Position numbers and translations under genes: made by a program. Under the pieces are notes generated by a model that did not search any database, was not told the DNA's origin, and was given only the letters and a program-made list of their open reading frames with translations. DNA of 64,000 nt. Source: CAYLPJ01 sp964385465 (GTDB lineage: Bacteria; Planctomycetota; Phycisphaerae; SM23-33). Of the stretch, positions 25,345 through 35,300 are shown piece after piece. Position 1 is the first letter of the stretch. Each line of letters begins with the position of its first letter. The stretch spans positions 62,001 through 126,000 of the forward strand of contig CAYLPJ010000005.1 of assembly GCA_964385465.1 (NCBI GenBank), given 5' to 3'.

Positions 25345-26754
25345 ATGAGCGACCCCCGCCCGAACTTCGTGTTCATCATGTCCGACGACCACGCCGCCCA
25401 CGCGATGAGCTGCTACGGCAGCCGGATCAACGAGACGCCGCACCTCGACCGCATCGCCGACGGCGGGGTGCGGTTCGACAACTGCTTCTGCACCAACTCC
25501 ATCTGCACGCCCAGCCGCGCGGTGATCCTGACGGGCACGTACAACCACGTCAACGGCGTGACCACGCTGGCCTCGCGGATGGACAACCGCCTGACGACGT
25601 TCCCCAAGCTGCTGAAGGCGGCGGGGTACCAGACGGCGGTGATCGGCAAGTGGCACCTCGGCCAGGGGCCCGAGCACTGCCCGACGGGCTTCGACTACTG
25701 GAACGTCCTGCCCGGGCAGGGGCTCTACCACGACCCCGAGATGATCGAGATGGGCGAGAAGAAGGTCTTTCCCGGCTACGTGACGGACCTGATCACGGAC
25801 ATGTCGATCGACTGGATCAAGGCCCGGGATCCGGAGCGGCCCTTCTGCCTGCTCTGCCACCACAAGGCCCCGCACCGCCACTGGGAGCCGGACGAGAAGC
25901 ACGCCCGCATGTACGAGGGCGAGGACATCCCCGAGCCCGAGACGTTCTGGGACGACTACAGCGACCGCGCCAAGGCCGCCGAAGTCGCCAGGATGCGCGT
26001 CGACCGCGACATGCACCTCGCCGACCACAAGGTCCCCGTACCCGACGGGCTCGACGAGACGGAGGTGAAACGCTGGAAATACCAGCGGTACATCAAGGAC
26101 TACCTTCGCGTGATCGCCAGCATCGACGACAACGTCGGGCGCCTGCTCGATACGCTCGAAGCCGCCGGGCTCGCCGAGAACACCGTCGTCGTCTACACCT
26201 CCGACCAGGGCTTCTTCCTCGGCGACCACGGCTGGTACGACAAGCGGTTCATGTACGAGGAATCCCTCCGCATGCCGCTGATCATGCGCTACCCCCGCGA
26301 GATCGCCGCAGGCACCACCTGCGAAGAAATGGTCCTCAACCTCGACTTCCCCGTCACGTTCCTCGACTGGGCCGGCGTCCAGCCGACCGGGGACATGCAG
26401 GGCCGCAGCTTCCGACCCCTCCTGACCGGCCGGACGCCGATGGACTGGCGCCAGAGCATGTACTACCGCTACTGGATGCACGGCTCGCACCACAACGTCT
26501 ACGCCCACTACGGCCTGCGGACGCACCGGTACAAGCTGATCTACTACTACGCCGACGGCTGCGGCCAGCCGGGCGTGGTCGAGGAGACCGACGAGCCCGA
26601 GTGGGAGCTGTTCGACCTCGACAAGGACCCCCGCGAGCTGCACAACGTCTACCACGACCCCGCCTACGCCAAGGTCGTCGGCGACCTGACCGAACAGCTC
26701 CACCGCCTCCAGGCCGAGGTCGGCGACGAGCGCTACGAGAAGGACGACACGTGA
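25345..26754 (+). CDS. Cys-type sulfatase (arylsulfatase/polysaccharide sulfatase family)
   Basis: 469 residues. The N-terminal metal site FIMSDDH (Asp14, Asp15) and the sulfatase signature CTPSR with Cys54, the residue converted to formylglycine, are intact. GKWHLG and the second metal site VVVYTSDQGFFLGDHG near 290 complete the active site. Length is normal for family S1. No signal peptide is seen, unlike many planctomycete sulfatases; the protein may be cytoplasmic or exported in another way. AAGGAG lies 6 bases before the ATG. It is divergent from the sugar-uptake operon, which suggests a sulfated glycan as substrate (inference). No formylglycine-generating enzyme is in the window. Confidence 0.9.
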   Translation: MSDPRPNFVFIMSDDHAAHAMSCYGSRINETPHLDRIADGGVRFDNCFCTNSICTPSRAVILTGTYNHVNGVTTLASRMDNRLTTFPKLLKAAGYQTAVIGKWHLGQGPEHCPTGFDYWNVLPGQGLYHDPEMIEMGEKKVFPGYVTDLITDMSIDWIKARDPERPFCLLCHHKAPHRHWEPDEKHARMYEGEDIPEPETFWDDYSDRAKAAEVARMRVDRDMHLADHKVPVPDGLDETEVKRWKYQRYIKDYLRVIASIDDNVGRLLDTLEAAGLAENTVVVYTSDQGFFLGDHGWYDKRFMYEESLRMPLIMRYPREIAAGTTCEEMVLNLDFPVTFLDWAGVQPTGDMQGRSFRPLLTGRTPMDWRQSMYYRYWMHGSHHNVYAHYGLRTHRYKLIYYYADGCGQPGVVEETDEPEWELFDLDKDPRELHNVYHDPAYAKVVGDLTEQLHRLQAEVGDERYEKDDT

Positions 26755-26940
26755 GGCGCACGCTCGCTGTCGCCCGCCGTCGCCGCCCTGCTGACGGCCC
26801 CGCTGCTCTGCCCGGCGCGCCTCGGCCGGGACGTGCGGTTCGACCGCAACGTCTTCCGCGACATCGACCGCATCCAGGTCATCGCCCCCGATTCCGGGTC
26901 GGATTCGCTGTGGGCGCGCCGAAAGGGCATCCGCGGCGGC
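26751..26940 (+). pseudogene. Possible broken 5' end of a secreted-protein gene
   Basis: Directly at the sulfatase stop a GTG (26751) opens RRTLAVA. A one-base shift near 26760 then gives a signal-peptide-like stretch, SPAVAALLTAPLLCPARLG, followed by VRFDRNVFRDIDRIQVIAP in the other frame, with codon use typical of coding DNA here. The frame soon runs into the convergent cytochrome gene. This looks like the remnant of a gene that once followed the sulfatase in an operon, frameshifted and truncated. It could also be chance in GC-rich DNA. Confidence 0.3.
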
Positions 26941-26976
26941 AGGGCATTCTCGTTCGGCACGGGAACGCGGACCGTG

Positions 26977-29900
26977 CTACTTGCCCTTGCCCTCGGGGTT
27001 CTCGGCCCGGATGTGGCGGATGATCAGCGGCAGCTCGCTGTCGTGGATCCAGCCTTTGCGCTTGGCGGCCATGCGGCGGACGAGCGCGGGGACCTTGCTG
27101 TGGGCGAGGGTCTTCAGCGGCTTGAGCCTGCGGGAATCGTGGCAGTCGAGGCAGCGGACCTCGAACGCCTCGGCCGGCGCGGCGATGGGTTTCTTCAGCC
27201 GCGCGGCGATCTCCTTGGCCAGCTTCGCCGAGGCGACGGCGTCGTAGCCTGGCAGGTCGTCCTCGCCGGGGATGTTGTCCCACTGGGCGCCGAGGTCGAC
27301 CCACTCGACGAAGAGGCGTTTCTCCTCGTCGCTCAGCGGTTTGCCCGGGGGCATCCGCTTGATCGGCTTCTTGTAGGGGTTGCGGACGTCGGTGAACGTC
27401 AGCTTCCGCCCCCATAGCCGCCAGATCAGCGGGCTGTACTTCGCCGCTCCGGAGATCACCAGCGTCCCCACCCGGTTGGGCGGGGCCTGGAGCAGGGACT
27501 CGTAGGCGTGGTTGAAGAACGCCCCGTTGATGGCCCGGCCGGTGTGCCCGCTGCGGTGGAAGACCAGCTCGAAGCCCGGCCTCAGGTCCAGCCCGCCGGC
27601 GGGCTCCTTCTTCCGCCCGTCGTGGCAGGGGGAGCAGCGCCGGGCGATGATGGGCATGATGTCGCGGCGGAAGTCGACGGTGCGCCGCTGCTGGGGCGGG
27701 GGCGCGACGAAATCCGCCGGGCGCTGCATGGCCAGGCAGTCGGTGTTGGGCAGGGCCTGCTCGCGGTCCTCGTGGCAGCCGACGCACATCCGCGTCTCGC
27801 CCGGGCGGACCCACGTCCACGTCAACTGCGTCTCGATCGCCATCCCGTTGGCGTCCAGCGTCTGGAGGCTCAGCACCGTGTCGGCGGGTACCTCGATGTT
27901 GAACGAGCCGTCGGCCTCCACCGGCGCGTAGCCGACGATCCGCTTCTGCTCGAAGTTGTTCCCCCCGTTGCTGCCCGAGCCGAAGCTCATCTGGAGCATG
28001 TCGATCACGATCGGCTTGTGATACCGCCGGTCCGTGTCCTCCACGCCGAAGCCTTCGGTCACCCGCACGCCCGCGATCTCCCCGGGCTTCGCCGGGGGGA
28101 GGCGCCCGACCGTAGCGTACTTGCTCTGGTCCGCCCGGTCGTTGAGGTAGGCGTTGACGCAGAACATCACGCCGGTCTTGCGTCCGGGGATGACCATCCG
28201 CGGGACGACCGGCGGGGTGGGCCTCTCGCAGATCGCCAGCGGGTCGTAGTCCTGGCTGGCGGGGTCGTCGAAGAGCAGCCGCCCGGGCCGGCCCGCGTCG
28301 AAGTCGAAGACGTACAGCCCCAGCCGCGGGTCCTCGGCGGGGTCCTCCCGCAGCAGGGCCGTGCACCGCCCGGGCGAGTAGGCCACCAGCATCCCGCCGC
28401 CTGGCAGCGGGTAGGGCGAGGCGTACCGCCCGGCGAGGTTGTGGCCGCTGAAGACGATCCCCGGCGTGAGCACCTCGCGGGTGGTCAGCGGTTTGCGGGG
28501 GTGGACGGCCGTCAGCGAGCCGCCGTTGTACATGCGGTGGCCGGCGGTCTCGACGAACACGACGCGCCCGTCGGCGAGCTGCTGGGGGTAGCCCATGGTG
28601 CGGCTCATGCGGTCGGCGCGGGCGTCGTTGCCGGTGAACAGGTTGAAGCCGGTCCCGTCTGGCAGGACGGTGCAGAGCGAGAAGTTCCCCGCGACGCCCT
28701 CGTGGTCTCCGTGGTGCTGCCAACTGTTGAACAGCACCCGCCCGTCGTCCATGACGATGCCGTGCGTGTCGCTGCTGAGGTTGAAGCTCAGCCGCTCGAC
28801 GTTCGAGCCGTCGGCATCGCAGGCGTGCAGCAGCGGCGGGCGGTCCCGGTCGTACTCGTCGCGGAAGGGCACGTTGTTGCTGCTGAACAGGATGCGCCCG
28901 TCGGGCAGGTAGTACGGGTCGAAGCAGTCGCCGTGGTCGCGGGTGATCTGCCGCAACCCCGTCCCGTCGACGGTCATCTCGTAGACGTTCCACCGCCGGC
29001 CCTTGCCCGGCCGGCGGGCCGAGAAGATCACTCTCCGCCCGTCGTAGGACAGGTCCGGGTTGATCGCCGCGGCGAAGTGCTCGCCGGTCAGGTCCGTGAC
29101 CTTCCCCCCCGCGCCGGCGGGGATGAGCGTCGCGAGGTTGCTCCTGTTCGGCCGGCGGACGATGCGGAACTGCTCGCCGTGCAGCCCGCTCCGCCCGCCC
29201 CTGCCGTGGGGAACCTGCACGAAGACCAGCCCCTCGACGCCCTCGAGCGGTCCCGGCGCGGCCTTGGCAGAGGCCTTCCGCACGCGGGGCAGCTTCGCCG
29301 GCGTCGGCCCGAGGTTTTCGGTCACCGTCACCTCGTAGCTACGCCAGCGCTCGATCGTCACCGACAGCGGCCAGCGACCGGACTTGCTCGCCGCCGACTT
29401 GACCAGCAGCAGGTTGCCGCCCGCCTTCAGCGTCACCGGCAGGCGGAGGAGCTCGGGGCGGTACGCCCGGCGGTGCCACTTGCGGACGACGATCCGCTCG
29501 CCGTTGAGGAACGCCCGGACCGGCGGGCGGGCGTGGATCATCAGCTCGGCCGGGCCGGCGTCGTCGGCGCCGACGTCGAGGACCGCCGCGTGGTACATCC
29601 CCGCGAAGCCCATCTTGCCGGGGTGAAGATTCAGCGACCGCCCGCCCTCGACCTTCCGCCAGGGCCATTTCTGCTTGCCCTCGACGACCGGTTTGGAGAA
29701 GTCGATCGTCGCCCGCTTCTCGACGGCGTAGGGCTTGTCCACGGGGTGCTTGTTCTTCCAGCGGATGGGGAACGGCCCGAGGCGGTGCCAGCCCGTCACG
29801 GCCAGGGCCGGGGCGACGTCTTCCGGCAGGTGGTACCGGACGGTATAGGTCCCGGGCACCAGGCGGACGGCCTGGCCCTGGTAGCCGGTCATCAGGTACG

Positions 29901-30324
29901 TCTCGCCGTGGTAGAGCTTCTGCGGGACGCTGCCGGCGGTCTCCTTGCCCGTCACCTCCGCGAAGCGGAAACAGCCCGTCGGGACGATGGCGGCCCGGTC
30001 CTTCGGGACGGTGATCTCCTGGGCGACCCACCCGGACGGGAAGCCCACGCGGACCTCGTAAGTGCCCGGGGGCGTCTGGACGAACGAACCGATCCGCGTC
30101 CGCCGCAGGCACCGCTTGCCTTTGTACACGGCCAGGAGGGTCTGCACGTCCTTATCGAGCCCGGCCGGGTGAACGTACACCCCCGGCCCGCGGCGTCGGG
30201 CGAGCTTCTCGAGGCGCTGTCGCTCGTCCGGCTTGCGGGAGGGTTTCTCCTTCGGCGCGGCGGTTGCCGCCGCCGCGGCGAGCAGTGTCACCAGGATGGC
30301 GAATGGGATGGGTCTGGCGTGCAT
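26977..30324 (-). CDS. HzsA-related tri-haem c-type cytochrome with PD40 beta-propeller
   Basis: 1115 residues with a signal peptide (MHARPIPFAILVTLLAAAAA). Residues about 50-360 are beta-sandwich-like. PD40/WD40-type propeller blades follow from about 400 (DLSYDGRRVIFSA, YYLPDGRILFSSN, VMDDGRVLFNSW). The HzsA-type middle domain has EADGSFNIEVPADT, then RPGETRMCVGCH (haem site 847-851). A planctomycete cytochrome segment comes next (IMPIIARRCSPCH, haem site 897-901, later RMPPGKPLSDEEKRLFVEW), then a third haem site CLDCH (1058-1062). The order propeller, haem domain, second haem domain mirrors the alpha subunit of hydrazine synthase. It is the last gene of a three-gene operon, 21 bases after the propeller-peroxidase. 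HzsA-related proteins of unknown function are known from non-anammox planctomycetes, so hydrazine chemistry is not claimed. Confidence 0.75.
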   Translation of the reverse strand: MHARPIPFAILVTLLAAAAATAAPKEKPSRKPDERQRLEKLARRRGPGVYVHPAGLDKDVQTLLAVYKGKRCLRRTRIGSFVQTPPGTYEVRVGFPSGWVAQEITVPKDRAAIVPTGCFRFAEVTGKETAGSVPQKLYHGETYLMTGYQGQAVRLVPGTYTVRYHLPEDVAPALAVTGWHRLGPFPIRWKNKHPVDKPYAVEKRATIDFSKPVVEGKQKWPWRKVEGGRSLNLHPGKMGFAGMYHAAVLDVGADDAGPAELMIHARPPVRAFLNGERIVVRKWHRRAYRPELLRLPVTLKAGGNLLLVKSAASKSGRWPLSVTIERWRSYEVTVTENLGPTPAKLPRVRKASAKAAPGPLEGVEGLVFVQVPHGRGGRSGLHGEQFRIVRRPNRSNLATLIPAGAGGKVTDLTGEHFAAAINPDLSYDGRRVIFSARRPGKGRRWNVYEMTVDGTGLRQITRDHGDCFDPYYLPDGRILFSSNNVPFRDEYDRDRPPLLHACDADGSNVERLSFNLSSDTHGIVMDDGRVLFNSWQHHGDHEGVAGNFSLCTVLPDGTGFNLFTGNDARADRMSRTMGYPQQLADGRVVFVETAGHRMYNGGSLTAVHPRKPLTTREVLTPGIVFSGHNLAGRYASPYPLPGGGMLVAYSPGRCTALLREDPAEDPRLGLYVFDFDAGRPGRLLFDDPASQDYDPLAICERPTPPVVPRMVIPGRKTGVMFCVNAYLNDRADQSKYATVGRLPPAKPGEIAGVRVTEGFGVEDTDRRYHKPIVIDMLQMSFGSGSNGGNNFEQKRIVGYAPVEADGSFNIEVPADTVLSLQTLDANGMAIETQLTWTWVRPGETRMCVGCHEDREQALPNTDCLAMQRPADFVAPPPQQRRTVDFRRDIMPIIARRCSPCHDGRKKEPAGGLDLRPGFELVFHRSGHTGRAINGAFFNHAYESLLQAPPNRVGTLVISGAAKYSPLIWRLWGRKLTFTDVRNPYKKPIKRMPPGKPLSDEEKRLFVEWVDLGAQWDNIPGEDDLPGYDAVASAKLAKEIAARLKKPIAAPAEAFEVRCLDCHDSRRLKPLKTLAHSKVPALVRRMAAKRKGWIHDSELPLIIRHIRAENPEGKGK

Positions 30325-30345
30325 CGTGTTCGTCCTTGCGGGGCT

Positions 30346-32283
30346 CTACAGCGATTCGAGAAACGCCACCAGGTCGGCGAGCTCTTTCTTGCTCAGCGTG
30401 CTCGTCGTCCCGTGCCGGTCGTCGCGGTTGTGGGTGGTCAGCACGTCCATCAGCGTCGCGGCCCGCCCGTCGTGGAGGTACGGCCCGGTGCGGTACAGCT
30501 CCAGCAGCGACGGCGTGTCGAACTCGCGGTCCTTGTTGCCCGGCAGCTCCCGGCCCGTGCGCGTGCCGACGTCGTAGCTCCGAAGGTCCGTGTACAGGGG
30601 GGCGGGGTGGCAGGTATCGCAGGCGGCCTTCTCGAAGGCCTTCCTGCCGCGCCGGGCGGCGGCGTCGGGCCTGCCCTCGCCGTCGCGGTGCAGCGGGCTG
30701 GGAATGTGCCCGACGGACCGCAGATAGGCCCCGACGGCCTCCAGCTCGTCGCGGCGGGGCTGGACGAACTGGATGAACACGAAGCCCTTCTCGACGGCGA
30801 CCTCCATGCTGGCCCGCACGCCCATGGCCATCGCGGGGGGGGTCTCGTGGGAGCCGACGAGGCTCTTGGCGTTCTTGGGATTGGTCTGCCCGTCGTTGAG
30901 CAGGTCCCAGTTCACCCCGTCGGCGCGGGTGCGCGGGTGACAGCTCGTGCAACTGACCCACTGCTGGAAGCAGTGCCGGGCGTCGTGGAACAGGAACTCG
31001 CCCCGGCGGACCCGCGTCATCTTCCCCGGGCCGCCGAGGCCGATCGTCCGCAGCAGCCGGCCCGTCCGGCCGTCCAGCACGCCGACGTCGTCGCTGAAGC
31101 GGTTGGCCACCCAGACCGTGCCCTCCCCGGGCCGGACCGCCACGCCGCAGGGCCCGAGCCCGCCGCAGTCGGCCCGCCGGACGACTTCGCCGGTCTCCCA
31201 CAGGAAGCCGAGGTCCACGTGCAGCCGGGCCCGTTGGGTGTCGGAGGCCCGGTCGATCAGCCGGCGCAGCTTCGGCAGGTCCACGACCGAGACGCGATGG
31301 ATGCCGCGATGGGCCACGTACAGGCTTCGCCCGTCGGGCGAGACGGCCACGCCGTGGGGGTTCGCCGCGCCGCTGGAGCAGTTGTCCAGCAGCACGGTGA
31401 CCACCTCGCCGCCCTCGCCCGCCTCGCCACCCAGCGGCAGGATCGACAGGGCGTTCGTGTGCACCCAGCCCTGGTTGAGCTGGGAGGGCGTGATGTTGAA
31501 GTTCGGGCGCGAGTGCACGCTGAACGCCAGCTTGCCGTCCGGGGATACGCAGATGCCCTGGTTCAGCAGCATGGTCCCCGGCGAGCGGCGGCGCGCGAGG
31601 ACCTTCCCGGCCGCGACGTCCACGACGGTGACCCGCGTGGTGAGGTCCGGGTCGGTCGCGGGGCCTTCGGCCAGCAGGTGGTTGACCAGCAGTCGCTTGC
31701 CGTCTGGTGTGACCGCCAGGTAGGTCGGCGTGCGGCCGACGGGGATGCGTGCGGCCTCCTTGCGGGCGTGCAGGTCGATGACGGACACGTCGCCGCCGAG
31801 GTAGTTGGCGGCATAGGCCCGCTTGCCTGCGGGCCCGACGGCCACGCCGGTGGGCTCGAGGCCGACGGGGATGCGGGCGACGACCTTGCGGGCCTTGAGG
31901 TCCACGACGGCCAGGCGATGCTCGCCGGTCACCGCCACCAGTGCCAGCGGCTGGCGGGGGTGGCAGGCGACGCCGGTCGGCCGGGCGCCGACGCGGACCT
32001 CCGCGGCGACCTTGCCGGCCTCGGCATCGAGGATCGCCACCGAGGAGGCCGTGCGGCAGGTCACGCAGGCCCATCGCCCGTCGTGCGAGAAGGCGACGCA
32101 CTGGGGGGACTTGTAGGTCGGGGCGGGGTTGGCCTCGGGGTTGCGGGCGGCCTTGGTCGGGGCCTTGGAGCCGGGCCCGTCGGTCCGGGCCTTCTCGGCC
32201 GGGGCGGCGGCGGCCAGGGCGCAGAACAGACCGGCGGCCAGCAGGCCGGGTGGCGACGGCAGCGAACGGGTACGGCGCATCAT
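30346..32283 (-). CDS. Fused YVTN beta-propeller and dihaem cytochrome c peroxidase-like protein (HzsBC-like layout)
   Basis: 645 residues with a signal peptide. Residues about 55-420 are a YVTN-type seven-blade propeller, with blades such as VSVIDLHARKEAARIPVG and SPDGRSLYVAHRGIHRVSVV. The C-terminal part is a dihaem peroxidase/MauG-like domain with haem sites CTSCH (445-449) and CDTCH (555-559), and TPSLLELYRTGPYLHDGRA, a hallmark of that family. In hydrazine synthase the beta subunit is a haem-free propeller and the gamma subunit a dihaem peroxidase relative; a beta-gamma fusion is known from marine anammox bacteria. Here the fusion sits between two HzsA-like genes with 28- and 21-base gaps. 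An electron-transfer or oxidase role outside the cytoplasm is the cautious call. Confidence 0.75.
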   Translation of the reverse strand: MMRRTRSLPSPPGLLAAGLFCALAAAAPAEKARTDGPGSKAPTKAARNPEANPAPTYKSPQCVAFSHDGRWACVTCRTASSVAILDAEAGKVAAEVRVGARPTGVACHPRQPLALVAVTGEHRLAVVDLKARKVVARIPVGLEPTGVAVGPAGKRAYAANYLGGDVSVIDLHARKEAARIPVGRTPTYLAVTPDGKRLLVNHLLAEGPATDPDLTTRVTVVDVAAGKVLARRRSPGTMLLNQGICVSPDGKLAFSVHSRPNFNITPSQLNQGWVHTNALSILPLGGEAGEGGEVVTVLLDNCSSGAANPHGVAVSPDGRSLYVAHRGIHRVSVVDLPKLRRLIDRASDTQRARLHVDLGFLWETGEVVRRADCGGLGPCGVAVRPGEGTVWVANRFSDDVGVLDGRTGRLLRTIGLGGPGKMTRVRRGEFLFHDARHCFQQWVSCTSCHPRTRADGVNWDLLNDGQTNPKNAKSLVGSHETPPAMAMGVRASMEVAVEKGFVFIQFVQPRRDELEAVGAYLRSVGHIPSPLHRDGEGRPDAAARRGRKAFEKAACDTCHPAPLYTDLRSYDVGTRTGRELPGNKDREFDTPSLLELYRTGPYLHDGRAATLMDVLTTHNRDDRHGTTSTLSKKELADLVAFLESL

Positions 32284-32311
32284 AGGTGCATCCTCATGGC
32301 GTCGGGGCGTG

Positions 32312-35300
32312 TCAGTTGTTCAACCCCGGTCGCGGGCGGGAGGCCCGGCGGCAGGCGCGGGCGAGGACGCGGCGGGTGGCGACCTCGGGATAGGCCTCGG
32401 CCAGGGGGCGCAGGGCGGGCAGGTCGGCCGGGCGGGCGAGCATCGCCAACGCGCGGGCGGAGGAGTGGCGGACGTCCACGGCATTGTCGAGGTTCCCCAC
32501 GGCCGCCAGGAGGGCGGGCACGGCCCGGCGGTCGCCGAGCCGGCCGAGGGCGAACGCCGCCGCGGCGCGGCAGCAGGGGGTCATGGCATCGTGGACGAAG
32601 ACATTCGGCGGGTCCGGCCGACCGAAGGAGGCCTCCGGCTGGCCGGCGGCAAGCATGTCGATCAGCGCGTCGGCGGCGGGTCGCCCGCCGAGCCGCCCGA
32701 GCGCCCGGGCGAGGTAGAAGCACACCCAGCTCCGCTTGCGCCCGGGCGGCGTGCGGCGATAGCGGTCGAGGGCGGCGAGGAGTCTCGGCGCATCGGCGGG
32801 GTCTTCGGCGACGACCGACAGCAGTTGTGCGGCCCGGGCCTCGGGGGAGGGCGGCTTGACGGAGACGGCCGGCGGGGTGGCGGCCACGGCCTGTCGCAGG
32901 GCGGGCCAGCCGGGCGGGGCGTTGGCGTCGCCGAGGGCGGCCAGGCAGGCGTCGACGACGTTGGCGGCCCGCTCGCCCCGGCGGACGACGCGCGCGACCA
33001 GCCGCTCATAGCCGTCGCGCCGCAGCAGGAGGCCGCGGTCGGGGTCGATCGGCACCGAGCGGAGGGCATGCGGCGCCAGCGGGCGGACGGCCGCGGACTC
33101 CATTCGATCCAGCGCCTCCAGGATGCGGAAGTGCAGCACGGAGCTGTGGCAGCCCATCAGCCAGGCGTGGTCGCCCGTGCGGCGCGAGTAGTGCCAGAAT
33201 CCCGCCAGCTTGCCGAAGGCCGCCACCAGGGCGGCCTCGGCCTCGGCGCCGCCGATCCGCCCCATCGCCTCGGCGGCGGTCGCGGCGAGGTACACGTCGC
33301 GCTGCCAGTGCCCCAGCTCGTGGAAGCCCTTGCCCTTGCTCCGGACGCCGCCGAGGTTGCCCGCCAGGACGCCGGCGAGCAGCTCGACGGCGCCTGCGTC
33401 GCCGAGATGCCCCAGCGACCGCATCGCCGCCATGGCCAGCCGGAGGTCCCCGCCGTCGTCCGCGGCGACCCGCCGCCGCAAGGCCTCCGCCGCGGCCTTG
33501 CCCCCGATCCGCCCCAGGGCCGCCGCCGCGTCGATCCGCTCACCGGCCCGGCCGGCTTGCAGGCGTTCGACGAGCGCCGCCTCGACGCCGGCCCAGCCTT
33601 CGCGCTCCAGCCAGGCGCGCCACGCGTCGGCGGCGTCGCCACGGCGGGCTCGCGGGGCCGTGGCGTCGAACGCGCCCCGCCGGCCGGTCAGCCCCCGCAG
33701 CGCCACGGCGGCGGCTTGCGCGACCGGGGGGGATGCGTCGGTCAGCGCGGCGATCAGCGGCGGGACGGAAGCCCGGCGGCCGCAGGATGCCAGCGCCAGC
33801 GCCGCGTTCATCCGCGCGGGGGCGGCGGGGTCCTCCAGGGCCTGCTCCAGCGCCTCGGCCGCGGCGGCATCGCGCCGCAGCGCCAGCAGGCGTGCCGCGG
33901 AGACGCGCGCGGCCTCGTCGCCGGCGGCGAGGCGGTCGAGCAGTTCGCCGGTCGCGGCCTCGGGGCCGATGGCGGCGGCCTCGCGGAAGCGGTCGAGCTG
34001 GAGGTTCAGCACCCCGCCGTTGGCGGCGTTGTTTCCACGGAACTCGTGAGGGCGGCCTCGCCCGAGCGCGCGGACCGGCGGGGCGGTCGTGGCCAGCACG
34101 GGCTTGTCCGTGGCGGGGGCGGCCTGGCGGGGGCTGTGGCAGCCGACGCAGCTCCGCCGTTCGCCGGGGCGGACGTAGATCCAGGACAGTTCGTTGATGA
34201 CGGCGCGGCCTTCGGCGTCCACGGCCTGGATCGCCAGCGCCCGGTCGGCGGGGACCTCGGCGTAGAACGACCCGTCGGCGGCGAGGGGCACGGTGCCCAG
34301 CTCGATCGCCCGCACGCCGATGTGGCAGTAGGGGTGCTTCGCGGACCGCAGCGCCAGCGGCCGGCCCTCGTAGATGCGCACCGCCGCGATGCGGTCGACG
34401 TCCGCGGCGGTCTGCTTCGTGCGGAAGACGTTGCGGCAGACGATCTCGCCGGTTGGCTCGCCGGCCTCGGGCGAGGGCGGCGCCGGGGGCGGGGTCATCG
34501 ACGGCGCGATCCCGCCGGGCTTCGGTCGCGGGCCGAGGTACGCCGGCGAGTGCACGGCGACCGTATCGCTTCGCAGCAGCCGCGTGACGCCGCCGGTGTG
34601 CAGATCGAGCACGGCGATCGCCGACCGCCCGGCGGCGGTGCACAGCAGCCGCCCGTCGGGCAGGGGGGCGATGTCGAACAGTTGCACGGCGGGGGTGATC
34701 TGCCTCGGCGGGTCGATCCCGCCGCGGGAGACGACCAGCCCGTGGGTGGACAGGCAGGCGACGCGCCCGTCCGGCAGCGGCGCGGGGCTGCCGTAGCCGA
34801 ACTGCCGCAGCCAGGCGGCGTTGCCCTCGGCTGCCGGGCCGCGGTGGTAGGCGATGGCGTAGCGGTCGGCACCCATCAGCGCCACGCCGGCGGTGCCGTC
34901 GGGATGGACGAGGTGGATCTGCGTCTCGACCTTGGCGCGTTCGAGGAAGTTGTCGCAGCGGATGAAGGCGATCAGCCCCTCGGCGGTGACGCGCGGCTCG
35001 TTGTCGCCGACGATGTGGTGGGTCAGCGGGCGGATGTCCCCGCCGTTGGCATCCATCGTGAACAGGCTGCGGGCCAGATTGCCGTGGTACTCCTCCCGCG
35101 TGCCGATCCGCGTCGAGCTGAATACGATCCGCCCGTCCGGAAGCTCGGCGGGGTCGAAGTCGTGGAACGGCCCGTCGGTGAGCTGCCGCGGGCGACCGCC
35201 GCCGGCGCCCGTCGCGTAGACGTGGTGGAACGCCTCGCCCTCGCGGGCCATCGAGAACAGCACCCGCCGCCCGTCATAGGTGACCGTCGGCGAGCCGATC

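Noticed and set aside
27508..32859. A plus-strand open frame of nearly 1800 codons, and similar giant frames at 6495-9680, 9635-11344 and 32129-36184
   Set aside because: They lie antisense to genes with clear domains, lack ribosome sites and have Arg/Gly/Val-rich nonsense composition. Long antisense frames are expected in DNA this GC-rich.
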